Source of the DNA: Bacillota bacterium
GTDB lineage: Bacteria > Bacillota > Clostridia > Acetivibrionales > DSM-1351
Assembly (NCBI GenBank): GCA_023391425.1
Contig: JAEWAX010000007.1
Span: 1-52,619 of the forward strand
DNA length: 52,619 nucleotides
Direction: 5' to 3'
Part shown: positions 9,149-15,968 of the stretch, piece after piece
Numbering within the stretch: position 1 is the first letter of the stretch
Layout: each line of letters begins with the position of its first letter
The notes under the pieces: generated by a model
Database searches by the model: none
What the model saw: only the letters and a program-made list of their open reading frames with translations
What the model was told of the DNA's origin: nothing
Position numbers and translations under genes: made by a program

Positions 9149-9218
9149 TTACAAAGGAATCTTAGCGTATTAACACCTATAGAGAAACACGAAAGTTATT
9201 TACAAGTAGCATAAAAAC

Positions 9219-9259
9219 TGCCAGCAGGTTACACCTACTGGCAAAGATTTTTATTTTTT
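9219..9259 (+). terminator. Intrinsic terminator after the alpha/beta hydrolase gene
   Basis: TGCCAGCAGGT (9219-9229) pairs with ACCTACTGGCA (9233-9243) with one mismatch over a 3-nt loop, followed by a T-rich run. Confidence 0.75.
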
Positions 9260-9317
9260 AATTTCCTAATTGACGGGAAGCGGTTCAAAATACGTCAAAT
9301 ACAATATATTTACTTCA

Positions 9318-9349
9318 TGCTCTAATAGTACGTGAGTACTATTAAAGCA
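9318..9349. other. Stem-loop between convergent genes
   Basis: TAATAGTAC (9323-9331) and GTACTATTA (9336-9344) pair around GTGA, and the stem extends to ATGCT/AGCAT across one mismatch. There is no T-run on either side. It lies between the hydrolase terminator and the 3' end of the chemoreceptor gene and may protect the chemoreceptor mRNA end. Confidence 0.35.
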
Positions 9350-9411
9350 TAATACTTCAAAGATATTGTATATGATTTTAGTTATGCTACACCCACTTTT
9401 GGTTTTTAAAA

Positions 9412-11484
9412 TTACAGTTTAAATACACCTATATTTTCTTCTATGTCTGATGACATGGCAGTCAACTCAGAAGCCATATTGGAGATAGTTTTGATTGATT
9501 CATTTACGGTTGTAAATACAGCAGATGTCTCCTCTGTGTTTGCTGCATTTTCTTCTGCAATAGCTGACAGATTTTGAACCACATCTAATACCGTTTCTCT
9601 TGCCTTGTTCAGATTCTCTGCCTTTTTTGAAATACTAAGAACTTCATTAATAGAATTACTCATATAAGTCTCAACCTTATCAAAAACATCTTTAACCTTA
9701 CTTACATATTGGCTCTGTTGCTGCATAATTTCTTTTACTTCTTCCATTGATTTAACAGCCTTATCTGAATCATTAATCAATCGGGTGACGATTTGTTCTA
9801 TTTTCTTTGCAGAACTATTAGACTGTTCTGCAAGCTTCTGAATCTGACTGGCAACAACCGCAAAGCCTCGTCCTTGTTCACCGGCTCTAGCAGCTTCGAT
9901 TGATGCATTTAAAGATAATAGATTGGTCTCGTTTGCTATTGATGTAATAAGTGATGTTGCCTCTCTTATTTTTACTACAGATTCATTTGTTGAATTTGTC
10001 TGCTCATAAATAATATTAATGGAATTCTTAGTCTTTATATTTACTGCATTAAGTTCATCCAATGTTTTCATAGCTATAGTATTTGTATCATACATTTCCA
10101 ACGCATTGCTGTGCAATTTTTGCGCTTGAGTAGTAGTGTCTTTTACCATATCTCCAATAACAATAATATTTTCTGAGGCCTTCTGAGTATCTTCTGCCTG
10201 ATTACTCGCACCTTCAGCTATATCCTGTACTGCTCTTTCAACCTGAGATACTGATTCAACTGTTAATTCAAAAGTATTAAGGATCTTGTCTGAAGTACCA
10301 CTCAAAATAGAGGCTTTGCCACTAAGCTTTATAACAATTTCTTTTATAGTATCAACAAGTTTCACTACAGAATCCGAAATCAGCCCAATTTCGTCTCCTC
10401 TGCCAGTATATTTATTTAGATTGTTCTCATTTGACAAATCAAGTGTCCCAATCTTTTTAATAATTTCGCTTATATTTTCGATATCTTTTGAAACCCTTTT
10501 TACCAGTAATAATGAGATTAATACAACAGCAATCAACACTATTAGGCAGATAATCATTAATGTCAATGAAAGTGATGTACTTGCAGCATACACCTCATCT
10601 TCATTATCCTCAATAACGAATACCCATCCATAAGAAGATAAGTTTTTGTAAACCGAAAGCATATCCTGATTAGTCCTGGTATCTTTATACTCTAGGGTTG
10701 CTATATCAATGTTTTTATTATTCTTAATATTATTAATTATATTTAGTAAATTGCTTTCTTTAACCTCTGTGCCTATTTTTGAATTATCACTATTGTAAAT
10801 ATAAGTACCTTTATTTATATCTAGCATCATATATTTGCAATTATCCAAACCCTCTAGTTTTAACGAATTTAAAATCAAATTGAGCTGTTCTGGATAAATT
10901 GCTCCACCAACAAATCCTAACGGTTGTTTTTTATCATTATAAATTGGATAATACATTGAAATAACAAGCTTTCCTGTTGAAGGTGATGTCATTATACCGG
11001 TATTATAAACAGCTTCAGAAGCAAAAACAGCATCTTGTAAACTTTTCAAGCTATCGTCCTTACGCAAGGTAACTCCAATAGGTTTCTTTACCATCGAAGC
11101 AATAACGGTCGAACCATAATTTGCTAAATATATATTTTCAATATTATCATACAGTTTGGATTGCCTTTCTGTATATGACTGTGCCGCTTCAAAAGCTGCT
11201 GAATCTCCAGGCGCATTTAGAGCAGTTTTTAAATCTGAACCTTGGGCATAACTAGATATGAAGTTTTCCGAACTCTTTATATACTGCTCGATAATTTTGG
11301 TACGAACTTCTGTAGCTTCTTTCATCCTTGAAATGATATTTCTATTCATAGTTGAATTAAGACTTACGCTAGTTACAAGCCATAATATTACAAGCCCTAA
11401 AGCAAGAACAAAAGATACTACCATGCTTATTTTTGTTGCCAGTTTCATTTTTCTCACATTTCTTGCCAACCTTACTTTTCTCAT
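9412..11484 (-). CDS. Methyl-accepting chemotaxis protein (dCache sensor, HAMP, MCP signalling domain)
   Basis: A 690-residue transmembrane chemoreceptor. An N-terminal helix (about 20-40) leads into an extracellular double-Cache-like domain up to about residue 295, a second helix (about 300-328), a HAMP linker, and a long cytoplasmic coiled coil. The hairpin tip is conserved (ITSIANETNLLSLNASIEAARAGEQGRGFAVVA) and would dock CheA/CheW. The Cache fold implies a small extracellular ligand, not identifiable here. The gene is alone; no che genes are nearby, so it feeds a chemotaxis array encoded elsewhere. CCGGAGG is placed well before the ATG. Confidence 0.93.
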   Translation of the reverse strand: MRKVRLARNVRKMKLATKISMVVSFVLALGLVILWLVTSVSLNSTMNRNIISRMKEATEVRTKIIEQYIKSSENFISSYAQGSDLKTALNAPGDSAAFEAAQSYTERQSKLYDNIENIYLANYGSTVIASMVKKPIGVTLRKDDSLKSLQDAVFASEAVYNTGIMTSPSTGKLVISMYYPIYNDKKQPLGFVGGAIYPEQLNLILNSLKLEGLDNCKYMMLDINKGTYIYNSDNSKIGTEVKESNLLNIINNIKNNKNIDIATLEYKDTRTNQDMLSVYKNLSSYGWVFVIEDNEDEVYAASTSLSLTLMIICLIVLIAVVLISLLLVKRVSKDIENISEIIKKIGTLDLSNENNLNKYTGRGDEIGLISDSVVKLVDTIKEIVIKLSGKASILSGTSDKILNTFELTVESVSQVERAVQDIAEGASNQAEDTQKASENIIVIGDMVKDTTTQAQKLHSNALEMYDTNTIAMKTLDELNAVNIKTKNSINIIYEQTNSTNESVVKIREATSLITSIANETNLLSLNASIEAARAGEQGRGFAVVASQIQKLAEQSNSSAKKIEQIVTRLINDSDKAVKSMEEVKEIMQQQSQYVSKVKDVFDKVETYMSNSINEVLSISKKAENLNKARETVLDVVQNLSAIAEENAANTEETSAVFTTVNESIKTISNMASELTAMSSDIEENIGVFKL

Positions 11485-11695
11485 ATTGACCTCCGGAAAA
11501 ATTATGAATTTTAAAAATATTAACTAGCAATTACATTAAACATATACTATTTATTTATATATATCGACATTATATTACAAGAAAATTAATGTTTTTTCTC
11601 GAATAAAGTAAATTTACAAAGGTTTTTACAAAAGTAAATTACTTTTTGAAATTTTAAATACCATGTAGTCATATAAAACATTAAGAGGCTATTTA

Positions 11696-14098
11696 TCATT
11701 TGCGATTTTTAATTGTAGTATATATAAATTTTGCGAGAAGAATAGGCCATAAAAACACAATTCCCATCACTGCGAAGCCAATATTACGGTCATTTGTCAA
11801 GAGTATTCCCAGATCGTTAGAAAATGGGTTGTCTGTAATCTGGTATGTCCAGGTTGATGCAGGCCCTTTGATTCCTAGTTTAATCAAATCTACATCTCCA
11901 TGAGAAAAATCTACAGATTTAAATGTATCAATGATCTGTACATCAATTCTTTGTGTCAATTCCTGAAAAGCATCCACAGTATTCCTACAAAATTCCTCAA
12001 GAGGGTTCTTTCCACCTACATTCACCAGATGTATCCCATCTCGAATATAATTAATCTGATCAATATACTCTGCCCAACACTGATTAATACAGAAAAGTGA
12101 GATATACTTCTCCACTCTTTTCAGGGTATTTGTGCCAACATATGAAAGAGCTATATTATATTCCTCAGGTACCATTGATGATAGCAGGGATTTGTCAGAC
12201 CTATCTAATAAAATCTGCTGCCGCCTCTTATATATAATCTTCCGCTGGTCTTCAACAATATAGGAGTATCTCCAAAGGAGATCTCTGATGTCCTCGTTCT
12301 GCCCTTCAGCAAATAGCTGTACCCTTTCTACCTCACGTGTATACACCGAATTATTTATAGGGCCATCCTGCTGATTAAGTGTTTTTTTCTTGGAAATAAG
12401 CTTGCCTGTTCCATATCTTTTGAACAAATCATCCTCCAGGCTGATAAAAAACCGAGAAGAACCTGGGTCACCTTGACGTCCAGAACGGCCCCGGAGCTGG
12501 TTGTCAATACGACGGCTCTCATGCTTGTTTGTGCCGATGACATACAGTCCGCCAAGTGCCACAACCTTCTCTCTTTCTTCCCCGTGGATTCCACCCAAAC
12601 GTATATCTGTACCCCGTCCTGCCATATTTGTGGATACAGTAACAGCCCCAATTACACCAGCCTGTGCTATAATGCCAGCTTCCAGTTCATCATTTTTAGC
12701 GTTCAGAACACTGCTGTTTACCCCAGCCTCTTTTAAAACCTTTGCAAGTTCCTCAGACTCTTTTATGCTCGCAGTACCGATTAAAACAGGTCGTCCTGAC
12801 GCATGAACTTTTTTTATTTCTGAAATCAGAGCCTTGTACTTTGCCTCTGAATGTGTAAAAATGAAATCTTCCTCGTCCTTTCTTATACATGGCCTATTAG
12901 GAGGAATAACAACAACATCTAGATCATATAATCTCTTGAATTCGTATGCAGACGTTTTAGCTGTAGCTGACATTCCACACATTTTCGGATAGGATTTTAA
13001 AAGAAACTGTACAGTTATAGAACTCAAAATTCTACCGTTTGAAGCTGTCTCAAGCCCTTCCTTTGATTCAATAGCAGTCTGAAGGCCATTAGGCCATACT
13101 CTCTTGTCGGCAATACGCCCCGTAAACTCATCTACAAGTTCGACTTTTCCATTTTGAACGATATAGTCAACATCTCGCCTTAACAATGTCTGTGCATGAA
13201 TCGCACAGTTTATTTCAAGTAACAAATCATAATTTTCAAGGTCGTATATATTTTTACACCCCAGCATTTCTTCAACCCTGTTTGTCCCAGTTTCTGTCAG
13301 AAAAACATTCCGTGAATATTCATCTGTATCATAATCGACGCCAAATTTTAGCTTATTAACTATTTTAGAAATTTTGCTGGACACCTTTTGTGTTGAAGGA
13401 GTATTTTCAGCTATCACAAGGGGAATTCGTGCTTCATCAATAAGTGTAAAATCAGCTTCATCTACTATCGCAAAATTGAATGTGCGTTGTACAAGCTCAT
13501 CTACATCAAAGCAAAGAGAATCCCTTAAATAATCGAACCCCACTTCCTTGGCAGTGATATAAGTAATATCCGCATTGTAAGCCTTCTTTCTTTCATCCTT
13601 GCCCATCCACTCATTAACGAAGCCTGTTGTTAACCCTAGAAAATTATATACTGGACCCATCCATCCCGCATCCCTCCGTGCCAGGTAATCATTGGCGGTA
13701 AGTATATGCATACCTTTGCCTTCCAGTGCGCTCAAGTATGCAGGGAATACTGATACAAGGGTTTTCCCTTCACCTGTTTGCATTTCAACAAGCTTTCCCT
13801 TGTGTATAACAACTGCAGCCAAAATTTGAACATCGAAAGGATTTAATCCCAAAACGCGCCTAATAGTCTCTCTAACCAACGCATATGCCTGGATCATCAG
13901 TTCATCAAGCGATGTCCCTTGCTGTGCCTGAATCATAAGATTTTTGGACATCTCTTTCAGCAAATTGTCTTCCATATCTCTTAGCTCTATTTTTTTAATG
14001 TCATCTACCAAACGTTGATATGGTACAAGGTCAGTACTATATAACTTAAAATCCTCTTTATATGGAATAATATTGACTTTTTGTTTATTTTGAGCCAT
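11696..14098 (-). CDS. secA2: SecA2-like accessory preprotein translocase ATPase with C-terminal membrane helix
   Basis: An 800-residue SecA-family ATPase driving proteins through SecYEG. NBD1 carries the Walker A QTGEGKT (about 107-113) and a DEAD box at 213-216, where housekeeping SecA usually has DEVD. NBD2 carries GRGTDIRLGG (about 494-503) and the RRIDNQLRGRSGRQGDPG Arg-finger region. The scaffold helix matches at WAEYIDQINYIRDGI. The C-terminal zinc-binding tail of SecA1 is absent; instead the protein ends in one hydrophobic helix (about 773-794) and a basic tail. The length and lost tail point to an accessory SecA2 for a few substrates. AGGAGG precedes the ATG. A small membrane protein gene lies 180 bp upstream on the same strand. 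Confidence 0.85.
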   Translation of the reverse strand: MAQNKQKVNIIPYKEDFKLYSTDLVPYQRLVDDIKKIELRDMEDNLLKEMSKNLMIQAQQGTSLDELMIQAYALVRETIRRVLGLNPFDVQILAAVVIHKGKLVEMQTGEGKTLVSVFPAYLSALEGKGMHILTANDYLARRDAGWMGPVYNFLGLTTGFVNEWMGKDERKKAYNADITYITAKEVGFDYLRDSLCFDVDELVQRTFNFAIVDEADFTLIDEARIPLVIAENTPSTQKVSSKISKIVNKLKFGVDYDTDEYSRNVFLTETGTNRVEEMLGCKNIYDLENYDLLLEINCAIHAQTLLRRDVDYIVQNGKVELVDEFTGRIADKRVWPNGLQTAIESKEGLETASNGRILSSITVQFLLKSYPKMCGMSATAKTSAYEFKRLYDLDVVVIPPNRPCIRKDEEDFIFTHSEAKYKALISEIKKVHASGRPVLIGTASIKESEELAKVLKEAGVNSSVLNAKNDELEAGIIAQAGVIGAVTVSTNMAGRGTDIRLGGIHGEEREKVVALGGLYVIGTNKHESRRIDNQLRGRSGRQGDPGSSRFFISLEDDLFKRYGTGKLISKKKTLNQQDGPINNSVYTREVERVQLFAEGQNEDIRDLLWRYSYIVEDQRKIIYKRRQQILLDRSDKSLLSSMVPEEYNIALSYVGTNTLKRVEKYISLFCINQCWAEYIDQINYIRDGIHLVNVGGKNPLEEFCRNTVDAFQELTQRIDVQIIDTFKSVDFSHGDVDLIKLGIKGPASTWTYQITDNPFSNDLGILLTNDRNIGFAVMGIVFLWPILLAKFIYTTIKNRK

Positions 14099-14278
14099 TG
14101 ACAGTCCTCCTACAAATCAAATGAAAACATAGTTTATGAAACCTTTACAACAGTGGCATAAATAATCGTAGTCTATTTGTAAAACCACAACACAAAGCAC
14201 GCAAAATGGACACTCAATTCTGCCACTGTTTTTAACCACAAATAATAAAGATTTTATGAAACACCTGAGAAGTAATTA

Positions 14279-14641
14279 TCAGACGAGAGGAACTTGAATT
14301 TTATTGAATAAAATTAGGATTGAAATATTAAACAAAAAGGATATTTCTAGAAACAGAAGTATATAAAAGAAGAGGCTTGCTTGCGAAATCAAAATTAAGA
14401 CAACAAAAAAAAGTGCCATCAAAAAAGTCACAAAACTTGAAACTTCTTGTATTCCTTTCAACAAGACTTGATTTTTGCAGAACAATACTTCGCCAAAACA
14501 AACCACAACCATACTAAATAAAAATGTAATAATTTTTAAAAATTCAAATAGTTGTTTTGATATCTTCTTAACACTTTGCGCCAAAAACATAAAAAGTAAA
14601 TATACCTTCCAGTAAATATATTTGGATGTAATGTTATCCAT
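14279..14641 (-). CDS. Small hydrophobic membrane protein, unknown function
   Basis: A 120-residue protein that I do not recognise. It has three or four likely membrane helices (about 10-22, 34-53, 65-86 and 89-112) and no catalytic-looking motif. It lies upstream of the SecA2-like gene on the same strand with a 180-bp gap, so co-transcription or partnership with the membrane-anchored SecA2 is possible but unproven. The ribosome-binding site before the ATG is weak, and the high AT content with a simple Phe/Ile/Leu-rich composition means a spurious frame cannot be fully excluded. Confidence 0.5.
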   Translation of the reverse strand: MDNITSKYIYWKVYLLFMFLAQSVKKISKQLFEFLKIITFLFSMVVVCFGEVLFCKNQVLLKGIQEVSSFVTFLMALFFVVLILISQASLFFYILLFLEISFLFNISILILFNKIQVPLV

Positions 14642-15021
14642 AAATTAATTTTAGTATACTATTGCAAGATTTATTTATCAATAGTTGTAAATAAAATATG
14701 TAACTAACTCATGGAGCTTTTAAGGAAGATTCTAAATAAGAATTCAGTTATCAGTGTAGAAATTGCACAAAATCATAAATATCTTACACCAGCTTTGCTA
14801 GTACCGCAGCAAAAGATTTTTAGTCAAAAGTAATTATACATAAGTTTTAATAATATTGAAACTTATGTAAGTATTATATATAATTTGGTAAGGTTGCAGT
14901 TGGTTGAATAAACGCATACCACTGAAAATAGTTCCTGCTGATGTAGATAGGCTTAATAATGTAATTAGATATATTGACTAAACTCTTGTATAAAATTTAT
15001 CAAAGCACGGGGGGTATAAAT
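14642..15021. other. 380-bp AT-rich gap between divergent genes, no firm feature
   Basis: The gap separates the small membrane protein gene (minus) from the amidotransferase-like gene (plus). I see no strong hairpin or gene. A 25-codon TTG frame at 14904-14981 exists but lacks support. Promoters for both flanking genes must lie here, but I cannot assign -35/-10 pairs with confidence. Confidence 0.4.
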
Positions 15022-15747
15022 GTGAGCAATTTTATTAAAATAGGAATAATTGGAGATTATGAACCTCAACGACTATCACATAAAGCCACAATTGAAGCAT
15101 TAAACCACTGTGCGGACAATCTAAAAATTAATTTGGAATTGCAATGGCTACCTACTGAATCACTAGAAGGGGAAGTAGATAAAAGTTTTATCGGATTAGA
15201 TGGGCTTTGGTGTGCACCTGGTGTTTATAAGAGCATGGAGGGGGCATTAAATGCAATTCAATTCGCAAGAGAAAAGGATTATCCCTTTATTGGAACATGT
15301 GGAGGATTTCAGTACACGGTAATTGAGTATGCTCGGAATATACTAGGATTCAAGGAAGCACAGCATGCAAAATATAACCCAGATGCTTCAAATTTAATCA
15401 TTACAGCGCTATCTTGTTCTCTGGTTGGCGAAACACGTAAAGTTTTTATAAATCAAAAATCAAGGATTTATAAGTATTATGGAAAAAAAGAAGTTGATGA
15501 ACGCTTTAGCTGTAATTTTGGAATAAACCCTGATTATCGGAAATTAATAGATGAAAGTGGTTTTAAAGTAGTTGGCACAGATGAAAAGGGTGAGGTTAGA
15601 ATACTGGACTTACCTAAAAATAGATTTTTTACAGCGACATTATTTCAGCCACAACTAAGTTCATTACCCACAAATCCTCATAAACTGATATTGGCATATT
15701 TAAGTTGTGTGAAACAGTTCCATTTAGAAAAGAGAAATCTAATATAA
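15022..15747 (+). CDS. CTP synthase C-terminal (glutamine amidotransferase) domain homologue, probably not a normal glutaminase
   Basis: A stand-alone 241-residue protein resembling the class I glutaminase domain of CTP synthase. It opens with KIGIIGDYEPQRLSHKATIEAL and keeps the nucleophile elbow GTCGGFQ with Cys near residue 93. The usual His-Pro-Glu of the triad is replaced by Gln-Pro-Gln (FQPQ, about 208-211), so normal glutamine hydrolysis is doubtful. A stand-alone family named after the CTP synthase C-terminal region, some members of which carry selenocysteine, is known; I think this belongs to it. The GTG at 15022 has GGGGGGT seven bases upstream, better than the in-frame ATG at 14974. 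Function unknown. Confidence 0.75.
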   Translation: MSNFIKIGIIGDYEPQRLSHKATIEALNHCADNLKINLELQWLPTESLEGEVDKSFIGLDGLWCAPGVYKSMEGALNAIQFAREKDYPFIGTCGGFQYTVIEYARNILGFKEAQHAKYNPDASNLIITALSCSLVGETRKVFINQKSRIYKYYGKKEVDERFSCNFGINPDYRKLIDESGFKVVGTDEKGEVRILDLPKNRFFTATLFQPQLSSLPTNPHKLILAYLSCVKQFHLEKRNLI

Positions 15748-15825
15748 CCATAATCAATAAAACACCTTATTATTTTTAAGAAATTTAATAGTTCATTTAA
15801 AATTGTATATTCTAATTGATATTCT

Positions 15826-15867
15826 TTTAAAAAATGACTAAGGGGAGTCCAAAATGGATTCCCCTTA
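15826..15867. terminator. 13-bp hairpin terminator between convergent genes
   Basis: TAAGGGGAGTCCA (15839-15851) pairs with TGGATTCCCCTTA (15855-15867), one G-U, over a 3-nt loop. On the minus strand it is followed by GTCATTTTTT, so it best terminates the MFS/TetR operon; on the plus strand it lies 90 bp after the amidotransferase-like gene. Confidence 0.7.
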
Positions 15868-15886
15868 AAAAATTCTTATCATCTGC

Positions 15887-15968
15887 AAATTCTTAAATAA
15901 AGCCTTTGATTATCCAAAGTCCAGATTCAATAAGTAAAATGCACCCTGAATCCAGAAATCTATTTACT
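15887..15968 (+). repeat. Degenerate third copy of the hydrogenase-flanking element
   Basis: GCACCCTGAATCCAGAAATC and the following TATTTA at 15941-15966 closely match the 3' part of the element at 31684-31825, and the preceding AAATAAAGCCTTTGATTATC segment matches more loosely. GATTCA (15924-15929) pairs with TGAATC (15947-15952). The copy runs into the stop codon of the minus-strand MFS gene. Confidence 0.4.

Noticed and set aside
10286..10633. Open frames antisense to the chemoreceptor, SecA2-like, MFS and hydrogenase genes
   Set aside because: They run opposite to clear protein-family genes, have biased composition that mirrors the sense codons, and lack ribosome-binding sites.
14904..14981. 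A 25-codon TTG-start frame ending KIVPADVDRLNNVIRYID
   Set aside because: The codon pattern looks protein-like, but the ribosome-binding site is poor and the frame is short with no recognisable family. It may be a gene remnant; not enough to call.
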